Made by a program: the position numbers and the translations under genes
Assembly: GCF_002778285.1 (NCBI RefSeq)
Contig: NZ_NESM01000001.1
Span: 204,529-268,528 of the forward strand
DNA from: Limnohabitans sp. 15K
GTDB lineage: Bacteria; Pseudomonadota; Gammaproteobacteria; Burkholderiales; Burkholderiaceae_C
Direction of reading: 5' to 3'
Length of the DNA stretch: 64,000 nucleotides
Part shown: piece by piece, positions 49,568 to 58,585 of the stretch
Numbering within the stretch: the stretch's first letter is position 1
Layout of the letters: each line of letters opens with the position of its first letter
Notes under the pieces: model-generated
What the model saw: the letters and a program-made list of their open reading frames with translations, nothing else
Told to the model about the DNA's origin: nothing
Database searches by the model: none

Positions 49568-50021
49568 ACCCACGCCGCCGTGGGGAAAACTGCTCGCCCT
49601 GCCCAAAGCCAGGTGCTTCATCGACACCAACATTCTGGTTTATGCCGACAGCACCGATGAGCCTCAGAAACAGCGCATCGCCATCGACCTGTTGCAGCAC
49701 CTGCGATTAAAGAGACTGGGCGTTTTGTCCACACAGGTGCTCAACGAATACATACAAGTCGGCCTTCGCAAACTGGGCCTTTCGCACAACCATCTTCGGG
49801 AGCAACTGAACTGCTACCGGCAAATGGAGGTGGCGGGTGTGACCCCAGACACCATCGACATGGCACTCGATCTGCACCAAAAACATGCCCTCAGTTACTG
49901 GGACGCCCTGATTCTGGCCAGCGCCCACATTTCTGGTTGCGCGGTGCTGTTGACCGAAGACATGGGCTCCGGCGAAGTTCTGGCTGGCGTGCAGTTGGTC
50001 AACCCGTTTGAGGGCAACTGA
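49554..50021 (+). CDS. PIN-domain toxin (VapC-like ribonuclease)
   Basis: Mg-dependent RNase toxin of about 155 residues. All four PIN acidic positions are present: Asp24 in CFIDTNILVYA, Glu65 in VLNEY, Asp117 in YWDALILASA and Asp136 in LLTEDMG. It should therefore be active; VapC toxins cut tRNA or rRNA, target here unknown. ATG at 49554 lies inside the antitoxin gene, coupling the two; a 49536 start is possible. Next to gluQ and trmB, two tRNA genes, by chance or not. Confidence 0.88.
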   Translation: MIAAEPTPPWGKLLALPKARCFIDTNILVYADSTDEPQKQRIAIDLLQHLRLKRLGVLSTQVLNEYIQVGLRKLGLSHNHLREQLNCYRQMEVAGVTPDTIDMALDLHQKHALSYWDALILASAHISGCAVLLTEDMGSGEVLAGVQLVNPFEGN

Positions 50022-50059
50022 GCCTTCACGTTCCAAGCATCGCCCTTCACATCACCCGC

Positions 50060-50065
50060 GATAAT
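50060..50065 (+). promoter_or_regulatory. Putative -10 box of trmB
   Basis: GATAAT about 50 bases before the trmB ATG, followed by a bulged inverted repeat GCGAGGC/GCCTCTCGC in the leader (50077-50097). -35 unclear. Confidence 0.3.
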
Positions 50066-50114
50066 GACAGCCTTGCGAGGCAAACCGCCTCTCGCTTATC
50101 CGCCCTCACCCGCC

Positions 50115-50864
50115 ATGACGACCCCCGACAACGCCCCCCAGCTGCCTGCCTCCGAATCCGCCACCGAGCTGGCTGTCCCTGACGCGCCCTTCATGCGCAC
50201 CATCAAGACCTATGTGCTGCGCGCAGGGCGCATGGGCTCGGGCCAAGTACGGGCGTATGAGCAGTTCGGCCCCCAGTTTTTGATCCCTTACAGCCCAGAG
50301 CGCCTGGATGTGGCGGCCGCCTTTGGGCGCAACGCACCCTTGATTTTGGAAATCGGTTTTGGCATGGGCGATGCCACGGCCAAGATCGCCCAGGTGCGAC
50401 CCAATGACAATTTCTTGTGCTGTGAAGTGCACGAGCCGGGTGTCGGTGCATTGCTCAAGCGCTGCGGCGAAGAACAGATTGGCAACATCCGCATCCTGCG
50501 ACACGACGCCATCGAAGTCATGGACCACATGCTGGGCACAGACAGCCTGGATGGCGTTCACATCTTTTTCCCGGACCCTTGGCACAAAAGCCGTCACCAC
50601 AAGCGCCGCCTGATCCAGTCGCCCTTCATCGAGCGATTGGCCCAGCACATCAAACCTGGTGGCTACCTGCACCTGGCCACCGACTGGCAGCCTTATTCCG
50701 AACAAATGATGGGGGTGCTGCGCGCCGAGCCCTTGCTGGTGAACACCAGCGATGCGGCCGACGGCTTTGCTGCCAAGCCCGATTACCGGCCGCTGACCAA
50801 GTTTGAAAACCGGGGCCTGAAACTCGGCCACGGCGTGTGGGATCTGGTTTTCCGCCGCGTCTGA
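50115..50864 (+). CDS. trmB: tRNA (guanine-N7-)-methyltransferase
   Basis: SAM-dependent methylation of G46 in the tRNA variable loop. About 249 residues. SAM-binding motif [13 protein letters not shown] near 75-87, then [13 protein letters not shown] and the tRNA-binding/catalytic [16 protein letters not shown], all typical. Start at 50115 (MTTPDNA) is preferred; an in-frame ATG at 50064 falls on the -10 box. No good Shine-Dalgarno at either. Followed one base later by a pseudouridine synthase gene. Confidence 0.93.
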   Translation: MTTPDNAPQLPASESATELAVPDAPFMRTIKTYVLRAGRMGSGQVRAYEQFGPQFLIPYSPERLDVAAAFGRNAPLILEIGFGMGDATAKIAQVRPNDNFLCCEVHEPGVGALLKRCGEEQIGNIRILRHDAIEVMDHMLGTDSLDGVHIFFPDPWHKSRHHKRRLIQSPFIERLAQHIKPGGYLHLATDWQPYSEQMMGVLRAEPLLVNTSDAADGFAAKPDYRPLTKFENRGLKLGHGVWDLVFRRV

Positions 50865-50865
50865 C

Positions 50866-51774
50866 ATGCATGAATCCGGGCACACACACCAGTTGCCCAT
50901 GCGCGATGGCGTGAGCGCCAGTGTGGTGTCAGTGCCCCAAGGCGCGACCCATGTGCTCGATTTTTTGGCACAGCGCATGCCCGGCATTTCGCGGGAAGAA
51001 TGGGCCGATCGCTTGGCGCAAGGTTTGGTCTTGCTCGAAAACGGAAGCCCCGCCCTGCCCGATGCGTCTTGTCACGCTGGGGAACGCCTGTACTACTACC
51101 GGCATCTGGCCGATGAACCGGTGTTGCCATCGCAAGCACACATCGTGTTTGAAGACGAGCACTTGCTGGTGGCCGACAAGCCGCATTTCATGCCCGTCAC
51201 ACCGTCGGGCCGCTACGTGCAGCAAAGTCTTTTGGTGCAGCTCAAGCGCCTGACGGGCTGCGCCGATTTGGTGCCGCTGCACCGCATTGACCGCGAAACC
51301 GCTGGCCTGGTGCTGCTGGGCAAACGCCTGCAAGACCGTGACGCATACCATGCGCTCTTCAGAGACAAAGACATCCACAAGACCTACCACGCCGTGGCGG
51401 CAGCCTCGCTGGGCTTTGAATTGCCGTCTCTTTACACCAGTCGATTGGTCCCCGGCGAGCCTTTTTTCAGAACGATGGAAGTGCCAGGCACGCCCAACAG
51501 CGAAACCCGGATCCGGGTTTTAAAAACCGAAGGTGAACGTGCGCTTTACCAACTCGAACCCGTAACCGGCAGACGCCACCAGCTACGGGTACATATGAAC
51601 GCCTTGGGTTTACCCATTGAAGGGGATTTGTTTTACCCCACGGTGCTGCGGGGTCCGGACGCGCCGGAAGACTTCAGTCAACCCTTGCAGCTGCTGGCCC
51701 AGTCCGTGAAATTCACCGACCCGCACACGGGCCAAGCCCGTGTGTTTGAAAGTCAGCTGCAACTTCAGTTCTAA
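50866..51774 (+). CDS. RluA-family pseudouridine synthase
   Basis: Isomerises uridine to pseudouridine in rRNA or tRNA. 302 residues, with catalytic Asp about 142 in PLHRIDRETAGLVLL, plus the RluA-typical EDEHLLVADKPHFMPV and GRRHQLRVHMNALGLPI. Without an S4 domain, so it is of the RluA/TruC-like subgroup; exact RNA target not readable. It starts one base after the trmB stop and converges with alaS, 40 bases away. Confidence 0.9.
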   Translation: MHESGHTHQLPMRDGVSASVVSVPQGATHVLDFLAQRMPGISREEWADRLAQGLVLLENGSPALPDASCHAGERLYYYRHLADEPVLPSQAHIVFEDEHLLVADKPHFMPVTPSGRYVQQSLLVQLKRLTGCADLVPLHRIDRETAGLVLLGKRLQDRDAYHALFRDKDIHKTYHAVAAASLGFELPSLYTSRLVPGEPFFRTMEVPGTPNSETRIRVLKTEGERALYQLEPVTGRRHQLRVHMNALGLPIEGDLFYPTVLRGPDAPEDFSQPLQLLAQSVKFTDPHTGQARVFESQLQLQF

Positions 51775-51814
51775 AGACAATCGGACCTAATCTTCAGTCA
51801 CACGAAAGTCGGTC

Positions 51815-54466
51815 TCACACCCGCTCGGTCACCCAAGCTTGAACGCTGGCCAGCGCTGCAGGCAAGGCCGCTGCATTGGTGCCACCGGCCATGGCCATGT
51901 CGGGCTTGCCGCCGCCTTTGCCGCCCACTTGGCCCGCCACAAAGCTGGCCAACTCGCCCGCCTTGACCTTGCCTGTGGTGTCGGCGGTCACGCCTGCGGC
52001 GATCTGCACCTTGTCGCCGTCCACCGTGGTGAGCACGATCACCGCAGTTTTCATCTTGTCCTTGAGCTTGTCCATGGTGTCGCGCAGGGTCTTGGCGTCA
52101 GCGCCTTCCAGCTTGGCCACCAAGAGCTTGATGCCCTTGATGTCAACGGCTTGCGTCATGAGCTCGTCGCCCTGGGCAGAAGCGAGCTTGCCTTTGGCGG
52201 CAGCCAGTTCTTTTTCCAGCGCCTTGACCTGGTCAAGCACTTGCGCAATGCGGTTATTCAGCTCAGCCGGTTGGGCCTTGAGTGTGCCTGCGGCTTGGGT
52301 CACGGTGTCTTCGAGGGACTGCAGATAAGCCAAGGCGTTTTGGCCCGTCACCGCCTCGATGCGGCGCACGCCAGCGGCAACGCCACCTTCGCTGACGATC
52401 TTGAACAGACCAATATCGCCCGTGGCTTTGACGTGGGTGCCGCCGCACAGCTCGCGGCTGGAACCAATGTCGAGGACGCGCACAGTCTCGCCGTACTTCT
52501 CGCCAAACAACATCATCGCGCCGGTTTTCTGGGCACTTTCGATGTCCATCACCCGGGCTTGCGCCACAGCGTTGGCCAAAATTTCGGCGTTCACTTGGGC
52601 TTCGACCTGGCGGATCTCGGCATCGGTCACGGGGGCGTTGTGCGCAAAGTCAAACCGGGTGCGCTCGGCGTTGACCAAGCTGCCTTTTTGCTGCACATGG
52701 CTGCCCAGCACTTCGCGCAGGGCCTTGTGCATCAGGTGGGTGGCGCTGTGGTTGCGCACGGTGGCGGCACGCACCGCCATGTCCACATGGGCTTGCACCG
52801 CATCGCCCACTTTGAGGCTGCCGGTTTTGACTTCGCCATGGTGGCCAAACACATCGGCCTTGATCTTGAGTGTGTCCAACACATTGAACTGGCCACCCGC
52901 GTTGTGCAGCATGCCCTGGTCGCCCACCTGACCGCCGGACTCGGCGTAGAACGGTGTCGTGTCCAAAACCACCACGCCAGCTTGGCCAGCTTTCAGCTCG
53001 GTCACCGCGTTGCCGTCGGCGTACAGGGCCAGCACTTTGGCGTTGGCCGTGAGGTCGTCGTAGCCGACGAAGTCATTGCCAGCGCCGGAATAATCCAGCG
53101 CCTTGTCCATCTTGAACTTGCCAGCGGCGCGGGCTTGGGCTTTTTGCTTTTCCATGGCGGTGGCAAAACCCGCTTCGTCCACAGTCAAACCACGCTCACG
53201 GCACACATCGGCCGACAAATCGAGCGGGAAGCCGTAGGTGTCGTGCAGCTTGAAGGCCACTTCGCCGGGCAGGACTTTGACACCACCATCCAGGGCCGAA
53301 TCCAGAATCTGCATGCCGCTTTGCAGTGTCTCGAAGAAGCGCTCTTCTTCCACGCGCAAAACATCGGCAATGCGATCGGCCTGATCGGCCATGTTGGGGT
53401 AAGCCGCGCCCATGAGCTTCACCAAATCGGGCACCAGCTTGTGAAAGAACGGTTTTTTCTGGCCCAGCAAATAACCGTGGCGAATCGCGCGGCGGATGAT
53501 GCGGCGCTGCACATAGCCGCGGCCTTCATTGCTTGGCACCACGCCGTCACTCACCAAGAAGGAAGTGGCACGGATGTGGTCGGCGATCACGCGCAGCGAC
53601 TTGTTGTTCAGATCGGTGCAGCCGGTTTCGCGCGATGCGGCCTTGATCAGCGCGTCAAAAATATCGATCTCGTAGTTGCTGTGAACGTGCTGCAAGATGG
53701 CGGCCAAGCGCTCCAGGCCCATGCCGGTGTCCACGCAGGGTGCGGGCAGCGGGGTGACGGCACCGGTTTCGTCCATGTTGAACTGCATGAACACGTTGTT
53801 CCAGATTTCGATGAAACGGTCGCCGTCTTCATCGGGGCTGCCGGGTGGGCCGCCGGGAATGTGCGCGCCATGGTCGTAAAAAATCTCAGAGCAAGGACCG
53901 CAGGGGCCCGTATCGGCCATCATCCAGAAGTTGTCGGACTTGTAACGGCCACCCTTGTTGTCGCCGATGCGGATGATGCGGTTTTCTGCCTTGATGCGCT
54001 CGGGCGTCCAACCGGCTTTGACAAAAATACCTTCCCAAATGCCATGGGCTTCGTCGTCTTCCATGTAGACGGTCGCGTAGAGCTTGTCTGCGGGAAGTTT
54101 GTAAACTTCGGTCAGCAACTCCCACGCCCACTGCAGCGATTCGCGTTTGAAGTAGTCGCCAAAGGACCAGTTGCCCAGCATTTCAAAGAAGGTGTGGTGG
54201 CGCGCGGTGTAGCCCACGTTTTCCAGGTCGTTGTGCTTGCCACCGGCACGCAGGCAGGCCTGCACGGACGCGGCGCGCACATAAGAGCGCTTGTCCGAGC
54301 CCAAAAACACGTCTTTGAACTGGACCATGCCCGAGTTGGTGAACATCAGGGTGGGGTCGTTGCCCGGCACCAAGGGGCTGGAGGCCACCACGGTGTGGCC
54401 TTTGGACTCAAAAAAGTCCAGAAAGGTCTTGCGGATGTCGGCGACGGAAATAACGGGTTGGCTCAT
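51815..54466 (-). CDS. alaS: Alanyl-tRNA synthetase
   Basis: Charges tRNA-Ala. About 883 residues: class II catalytic core with motif 1 ([17 protein letters not shown]), [15 protein letters not shown], motif 2/3 ([12 protein letters not shown]), the editing domain with zinc-site [16 protein letters not shown] and CGGTHV, and the C-Ala coiled-coil/DHHA1 domain. ATG at 54466 starts [17 protein letters not shown] perfect TATAAT lies 31 bases upstream. Convergent with the pseudouridine synthase, divergent from the aldehyde dehydrogenase. Confidence 0.98.
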   Translation of the reverse strand: MSQPVISVADIRKTFLDFFESKGHTVVASSPLVPGNDPTLMFTNSGMVQFKDVFLGSDKRSYVRAASVQACLRAGGKHNDLENVGYTARHHTFFEMLGNWSFGDYFKRESLQWAWELLTEVYKLPADKLYATVYMEDDEAHGIWEGIFVKAGWTPERIKAENRIIRIGDNKGGRYKSDNFWMMADTGPCGPCSEIFYDHGAHIPGGPPGSPDEDGDRFIEIWNNVFMQFNMDETGAVTPLPAPCVDTGMGLERLAAILQHVHSNYEIDIFDALIKAASRETGCTDLNNKSLRVIADHIRATSFLVSDGVVPSNEGRGYVQRRIIRRAIRHGYLLGQKKPFFHKLVPDLVKLMGAAYPNMADQADRIADVLRVEEERFFETLQSGMQILDSALDGGVKVLPGEVAFKLHDTYGFPLDLSADVCRERGLTVDEAGFATAMEKQKAQARAAGKFKMDKALDYSGAGNDFVGYDDLTANAKVLALYADGNAVTELKAGQAGVVVLDTTPFYAESGGQVGDQGMLHNAGGQFNVLDTLKIKADVFGHHGEVKTGSLKVGDAVQAHVDMAVRAATVRNHSATHLMHKALREVLGSHVQQKGSLVNAERTRFDFAHNAPVTDAEIRQVEAQVNAEILANAVAQARVMDIESAQKTGAMMLFGEKYGETVRVLDIGSSRELCGGTHVKATGDIGLFKIVSEGGVAAGVRRIEAVTGQNALAYLQSLEDTVTQAAGTLKAQPAELNNRIAQVLDQVKALEKELAAAKGKLASAQGDELMTQAVDIKGIKLLVAKLEGADAKTLRDTMDKLKDKMKTAVIVLTTVDGDKVQIAAGVTADTTGKVKAGELASFVAGQVGGKGGGKPDMAMAGGTNAAALPAALASVQAWVTERV

Positions 54467-54496
54467 GGTCTTTACAGCTTTCAAGTGCAGCCGGCG

Positions 54497-54502
54497 ATTA
54501 TA
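54497..54502 (-). promoter_or_regulatory. -10 box of alaS
   Basis: Consensus TATAAT on the minus strand (context ACTTATAATCGCC), giving a leader of about 24 bases. No clear TTGACA at 16-18 bases. Confidence 0.55.
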
Positions 54503-54600
54503 AGTTTGCGCCCGAATGTCCCCGAACCTGCGCCTTTGCCCCGTAGTCTTTGCGACACTAGCCTGAGGGCAGCTGCGCTATGCTGGCACCCATGGCACAA

Positions 54601-54622
54601 TTTACTTAACAAGTTAAATAAA
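54601..54622 (+). promoter_or_regulatory. Inverted repeat upstream of the aldehyde dehydrogenase
   Basis: TTTACTTAAC (54601-54610) and GTTAAATAAA (54613-54622) form a 10-bp inverted repeat with one mismatch and a two-base centre, directly before the GGAG ribosome site of the next gene. Probably an operator for an unidentified repressor; as RNA it could also fold and mask the site. Confidence 0.5.
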
Positions 54623-54633
54623 CCGGAGATACC

Positions 54634-56115
54634 ATGGACATGAAAACCTCACCCCTCGCCCAGCTGAACGACCCCAGCCTGCTCAAGACCGACGCCCTGA
54701 TCAACGGCCAATGGGTATCGGGCAGCAGCCGTTTTGCCGTGACCGACCCCGCAACCGGCATGCATCTGGCGGATGTGGCCAACCTCGGACCCGTCGAAGC
54801 CGAACAAGCCATTGCAGCCGCCAACGCCGCTTGGCCAGCCTGGAAAGCCAAAACCGCCAAAGAGCGCAGCATCGTCCTGCGCAAGTGGTACGACCTGCTG
54901 ATGGCCAACCAAGTCGATCTGGGGCGCATCATGACCGCCGAGCAAGGCAAGCCCCTGCCCGAAGCCAAAGGCGAAGTGGCCTACGGTGCCAGCTTTGTCG
55001 AATGGTTTGCCGAAGAAGCCAAGCGCATCAACGGCGAGACCCTGCCCCAGTTCGACAACAACCGCCGCCTCTTGGTGCTCAAGCAACCCATTGGCGTGTG
55101 CGCCGCCATCACGCCCTGGAACTTCCCACTGGCCATGATCACCCGCAAGGTGGCCCCAGCACTGGCTGCGGGCTGCCCGGTCATCATCAAGCCCGCCGAG
55201 CTGACACCGCTCACAGCCTTGGCCGCTGCCGAGTTGGCCATCCGCGCAGGCATCCCAGCGGGCGTGCTCAACATGGTCACCGCCGACAGCGACAACTCGA
55301 TTGCAGTGGGCAAAGTGCTGTGTGCGAGCGACGTGGTGCGCCACATCAGCTTCACCGGCTCCACGGAAGTGGGCCGAATCTTGATGGCACAGTCGGCCCC
55401 CACCGTGAAAAAAATGTCACTGGAGCTGGGCGGCAACGCGCCCTTCATTGTGTTCGAAGACGCCGACATCGACAGTGCCGTTGAAGGCGCTTTTGCCAGC
55501 AAGTACCGCAACGCAGGCCAGACCTGCGTGTGCTCCAACCGCATCTATGTGCAAGAAGCCGTTTACGAAGAGTTTGCGACCAAGTTCGCCGCCAAGGTCA
55601 AAGCCACAGCCAAAGTGGGCAATGGCTTTGCAGACGGCGTGAACCAAGGTCCGCTGATCGAGCCTGCTGCGCTGGACAAAGTTGAGCACCATGTGAAAGA
55701 CGCCATCGCCAAGGGCGGTCGTGTGCTGGTGGGCGGCAAGCGCCTGGACGGCCAATTCTTCGAGCCCACCGTGATCGCCGATGCGACGGCTGACATGGTC
55801 TGCGCCAAAGAAGAGACCTTTGGTCCATTCGCGCCGATCTTCAAGTTCAAGACCGAGCAAGAGGCGATTGACGCGGCCAACAACACCGAGTTTGGCCTGG
55901 CCAGCTACTTCTACAGCCGCGACGTGGGCCGCATCTTCCGCGTGAGCGAAGCGCTCGAGTACGGCATGGTGGGCATCAACGTGGGCATTTTGGCCACTGA
56001 ACATGTGCCTTTTGGTGGCGTCAAACAATCGGGCCTTGGCCGCGAAGGCTCGAGCCACGGCATTGAAGACTATGTCGAGATCAAATTCCTCTGCATGGGT
56101 GACATCCTGAAGTAA
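54634..56115 (+). CDS. gabD: NAD(P)-dependent succinate-semialdehyde dehydrogenase
   Basis: Aldehyde dehydrogenase superfamily, 493 residues. General base Glu264 in SLELGGNAPFIVFEDAD, nucleophile Cys298 in GQTCVCSNRIYV, the cofactor motif FTGSTEVGRIL (about 239-249) and ITPWNFPLAM are intact. Overall sequence resembles GabD, oxidising succinate semialdehyde to succinate in GABA or 4-hydroxybutyrate use; other short semialdehydes are possible. GGAG lies seven bases before ATG, behind an inverted repeat. No gabT or permease nearby. Ends 13 bases before tRNA-Gly. Confidence 0.87.
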   Translation: MDMKTSPLAQLNDPSLLKTDALINGQWVSGSSRFAVTDPATGMHLADVANLGPVEAEQAIAAANAAWPAWKAKTAKERSIVLRKWYDLLMANQVDLGRIMTAEQGKPLPEAKGEVAYGASFVEWFAEEAKRINGETLPQFDNNRRLLVLKQPIGVCAAITPWNFPLAMITRKVAPALAAGCPVIIKPAELTPLTALAAAELAIRAGIPAGVLNMVTADSDNSIAVGKVLCASDVVRHISFTGSTEVGRILMAQSAPTVKKMSLELGGNAPFIVFEDADIDSAVEGAFASKYRNAGQTCVCSNRIYVQEAVYEEFATKFAAKVKATAKVGNGFADGVNQGPLIEPAALDKVEHHVKDAIAKGGRVLVGGKRLDGQFFEPTVIADATADMVCAKEETFGPFAPIFKFKTEQEAIDAANNTEFGLASYFYSRDVGRIFRVSEALEYGMVGINVGILATEHVPFGGVKQSGLGREGSSHGIEDYVEIKFLCMGDILK

Positions 56116-56128
56116 AATTCATGCCATC

Positions 56129-56202
56129 GCGGGTGTCGTTTAATGGTAGGACTCTTGCTTCCCAAGCAAATAACGTGGGTTCGATTCCCATCTCCCGCTC
56201 CA
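56129..56202 (+). tRNA. tRNA-Gly (anticodon CCC), structurally weak
   Basis: 74 bases with encoded CCA. Anticodon loop TTCCCAA gives CCC (reads GGG). The fold is weak in every arm: T6-T67 mismatch in the acceptor stem (GCGGGTG/CTCCCGC), two G-T wobbles in the D stem (GTTT/GGAC), C27-A43 mismatch in the anticodon stem and a G-T closing the T stem. The identity and TTCGATT loop are still clear. Probably transcribed with gabD. Confidence 0.88.
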
Positions 56203-56222
56203 GTTCTCATGCCGATTTAAAG

Positions 56223-56242
56223 AAGGCCCCGCAAGGGGCCTT
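56223..56242 (+). terminator. Terminator-like hairpin after tRNA-Gly
   Basis: Stem AAGGCCCC (56223-56230) with GGGGCCTT (56235-56242), GCAA loop, followed by CGGCATTTT; the T tract is short and interrupted, so strength is uncertain. Confidence 0.6.
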
Positions 56243-56263
56243 CGGCATTTTGATTCCCTGCCC

Positions 56264-57064
56264 ATGAACATCACCGTCAACGAAGAACTCAAAGCCTACA
56301 TCGACCCCTTGACGCCCAATGAGCATGCGGCTTTGGAGCGCAGCATCCTGACCGAAGGCTGCCGCGATGCTCTGGTGCTGTGGGGCGATTTGTTGGTTGA
56401 CGGCCACAACCGCTACGGCATTTGCCAAAAGCATGGGCTGCCCTTTCAGACCGTACAGAACACACGTTTTCAGTCTATCGAAGACGTGCACCTGTGGATG
56501 ATCGACCAGCACCTGGGGCGGCGCAGCGTGTCGGACTTTCAGCGCGGCGTGCTGGCCTTGCGCAAGCGCGAGATCCTGGCTGAGCGCCGCGCCCAAGCGG
56601 TCAGTGCCACACACGACGCCGAGGGCTATTCTGCTGACAAGGACCTCGACGACAGCACCATCAGTGGCGAGATCAACGCCCTCAAAAGCCGCACCGACAT
56701 TGCCAAGGCCGCGCGCCTGAGCAGCAGCCAGGTGGTGAACATCGAAAAAATCCAAAAGCAAGCCGCGCCCGAGCTGGTGGCCGCCGTCAAGGCGGGCACG
56801 ATCTCCATCAACGCCGCCGCTGCCGTGGCCACACTGCCCGCTGAAGAGCAAAAACAAGCGGCCTTGGGCGGCAAGGATGAGCTCAAACAAGCGGCCAAAA
56901 AAGTCCGTGATGTCACCCGCAAAACGGCCAGAGAAGATGCGCAAGAAACCAAGGCCTCACAGGGCGATGAAATGCGTCAGCTGCAAGAGCGCGTGACCAC
57001 GCTGACCTTGGAAAACCAGGCCCTGCGCGAGCGCGTGGCGCAGCTCGAAGCGCAGCGGCACTGA
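56264..57064 (+). CDS. Orphan ParB/Spo0J N-terminal-domain protein
   Basis: 266 residues. N-terminal ParB-like nuclease/CTP-binding fold (ALERSILTEGCRDALVLWG, then VDGHNRYGICQKHGLPF), a central helix-turn-helix-like stretch (RTDIAKAARLSSSQVVNIEKIQKQA, about 143-167), and a C-terminal leucine-zipper coiled coil (LQERVTTLTLENQALRERVAQLE). No parA partner is present, so chromosome partition is unlikely; such solo proteins occur on plasmids, phages and islands and can be transcription regulators. It lies 61 bases after tRNA-Gly and is enclosed by terminators. Function unknown. Confidence 0.8.
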   Translation: MNITVNEELKAYIDPLTPNEHAALERSILTEGCRDALVLWGDLLVDGHNRYGICQKHGLPFQTVQNTRFQSIEDVHLWMIDQHLGRRSVSDFQRGVLALRKREILAERRAQAVSATHDAEGYSADKDLDDSTISGEINALKSRTDIAKAARLSSSQVVNIEKIQKQAAPELVAAVKAGTISINAAAAVATLPAEEQKQAALGGKDELKQAAKKVRDVTRKTAREDAQETKASQGDEMRQLQERVTTLTLENQALRERVAQLEAQRH

Positions 57065-57086
57065 GCACGGCGTTCAAGCCACCATG

Positions 57087-57118
57087 AAAAAGGCCCCTCA
57101 CGGGGCCTTTGGTTTTTT
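57087..57118. terminator. Bidirectional terminator after the ParB-like gene
   Basis: Stem AAAGGCCCC (57089-57097) with GGGGCCTTT (57102-57110), loop TCAC; followed by GGTTTTTT on the plus strand and by five T on the minus strand. Ends both the ParB-like gene and scoB. Its stem is nearly the same as the one after tRNA-Gly. Confidence 0.85.
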
Positions 57119-57133
57119 CAGGGCCAATGCCGA

Positions 57134-57775
57134 TCAGAAAATCAGCTTCACGCCCGTCTTGGCTTGAAGCGCCTCAGGCGTCACGCCCGGAGCCAACTCG
57201 ACCACCTTCAGGCCTGCGTCGGTCACGTCCATCACGGCCAGGTCGGTGATGATGCGATCCACCACGCCCACACCCGTCAAAGGCAAGGTGCAGGTGGGCA
57301 AAATCTTCATGTCTTCGGTGCCGTCTTTTTTCTTGGCGACGTGTTCCATCAAGATGATCACGCGCTTGACGCCTGCGACCAAATCCATCGCGCCGCCCAT
57401 GCCCTTGACCATCTTGCCGGGAATCATCCAGTTAGCCAGATCGCCCTTTTCGCTCACCTGCATGGCGCCCAAGATCGACAGGTTGATCTTGCCGCCACGG
57501 ATCATGGCAAACGACTGCTCACTGCCAAAGATCGACGAGCCCTTGATGGTCGTCACCGTCTGTTTGCCTGCGTTGATGAGGTCGGCATCGACTTCGTCTT
57601 CGTTCGGAAACGGGCCAATGCCCAGCATGCCGTTTTCGCTTTGCAGCCAGACTTCCTTGTCGGCGGGCACAAAGTTGGCCACCAGCGTGGGGATGCCGAT
57701 GCCCAGGTTCACATAGAAACCGTCTTCCAGTTCATGGGCCGCACGGGCGGCCATTTGGTCTTGACTCCAGCTCAT
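57134..57775 (-). CDS. scoB: 3-oxoacid CoA-transferase, subunit B
   Basis: Beta subunit of a succinyl-CoA:3-oxoacid (acetoacetate-type) CoA-transferase, which activates ketoacids with CoA from succinyl-CoA. 213 residues; the catalytic glutamate that forms the CoA thioester is Glu47 in [13 protein letters not shown]. Also [26 protein letters not shown] follows the scoA stop by one base, so the subunits are made together. A 3-oxoadipate transferase (PcaJ) is the main alternative; substrate is not certain. Confidence 0.92.
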   Translation of the reverse strand: MSWSQDQMAARAAHELEDGFYVNLGIGIPTLVANFVPADKEVWLQSENGMLGIGPFPNEDEVDADLINAGKQTVTTIKGSSIFGSEQSFAMIRGGKINLSILGAMQVSEKGDLANWMIPGKMVKGMGGAMDLVAGVKRVIILMEHVAKKKDGTEDMKILPTCTLPLTGVGVVDRIITDLAVMDVTDAGLKVVELAPGVTPEALQAKTGVKLIF

Positions 57776-57776
57776 A

Positions 57777-58484
57777 TCAGACTCCCGCCTTTTCAGTGAT
57801 GGTGCGCTTCTCGATGCGCTTTTCTGGTTTTGCGTTCAACACGATGCGGTGCACATAAATGCCGGGCAGGTGCACGCTGTCGGGGTGCATCTCACCGGTC
57901 TCGACGATCTCTTCGACCTCGACCACACAAATCTTGCCCGCCATGGCCACAGCGGGGTTGAAGTTGCGCGAGGTGTAACGGAACTGCAGGTTGCCGGACT
58001 TGTCGGCGCGGTGCGCTTTGACCAGCGAGACATCGGGCACCAAGGCACGCTCCATCACGTAGGTCTCGCCGTCAAACTCGCGCAGTTCTTTGCCTTCGGC
58101 CACCAAAGTGCCCACACCGGTCTTGGTGAAGAACGCCGGGATGCCCGCGCCGCCCGCACGCAGCTTCTCGGCCAGCGTGCCTTGGGGGGTGAATTCCAGG
58201 GCCAGCTCGCCCGCGAGGTACTGGCGCTCGAACTCTTTGTTTTCGCCCACATAAGAAGAAATCATCTTCTTGATCTGGCGGGTCTGCAGCAAGATGCCCA
58301 GACCAAAGTCGTCCACGCCTGCATTGTTGGAAATCGCGGTCAGGTTCTGCACGCCGCTGTCGCGCAAGGCGGCAATCAGCGCTTCGGGGATGCCGCACAG
58401 GCCAAAACCGCCCACGCCAAACAATTGACCGTCAGCCACGATGCCCTTCAAGGCCTCGGCTGCGGAGGGATAAATTTTGTTCAC
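57777..58484 (-). CDS. scoA: 3-oxoacid CoA-transferase, subunit A
   Basis: Alpha subunit partner of ScoB. 235 residues with the CoA-transferase I signature [18 protein letters not shown] at 22-39 and the later [29 protein letters not shown] at 58484. Divergent from a PAS-LuxR regulator; the 101-base gap carries two ACTACGTA repeats and is the probable control region for both. With the acyl-CoA dehydrogenase block beyond the regulator it suggests a ketoacid or branched/cyclic acid catabolic pathway. Confidence 0.92.
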   Translation of the reverse strand: MNKIYPSAAEALKGIVADGQLFGVGGFGLCGIPEALIAALRDSGVQNLTAISNNAGVDDFGLGILLQTRQIKKMISSYVGENKEFERQYLAGELALEFTPQGTLAEKLRAGGAGIPAFFTKTGVGTLVAEGKELREFDGETYVMERALVPDVSLVKAHRADKSGNLQFRYTSRNFNPAVAMAGKICVVEVEEIVETGEMHPDSVHLPGIYVHRIVLNAKPEKRIEKRTITEKAGV

Positions 58485-58522
58485 ACCGGTCTCCCATGAA
58501 GGATGAATGAAAGCGTTACGAT

Positions 58523-58553
58523 ACTACGTATTCAACTACGTAGTTTTTCGTAG
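58523..58553. promoter_or_regulatory. ACTACGTA direct repeats in the scoA-regulator gap
   Basis: ACTACGTA occurs at 58523-58530 and again at 58535-58542, 12 bases start to start; the second extends to the palindrome CTACGTAG (58536-58543), and a half-site CGTAG follows at 58549-58553. They lie about 40-60 bases before scoA and 43-63 before the divergent regulator. Likely binding sites of the LuxR-type protein. Confidence 0.6.
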
Positions 58554-58585
58554 AGGGCTTCCCCTAGCTGCAGGCTATCCCGCTC

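Noticed and set aside
51839..54643. A 934-codon open frame opposite alaS
   Set aside because: Same antisense artefact; composition is His/Gly/Gln-rich and alaS is certain on the other strand.
56129..57118. Integrated element with attachment sites at tRNA-Gly
   Set aside because: I found no second copy of the tRNA 3' end in the window and no integrase, so an att pair cannot be claimed.
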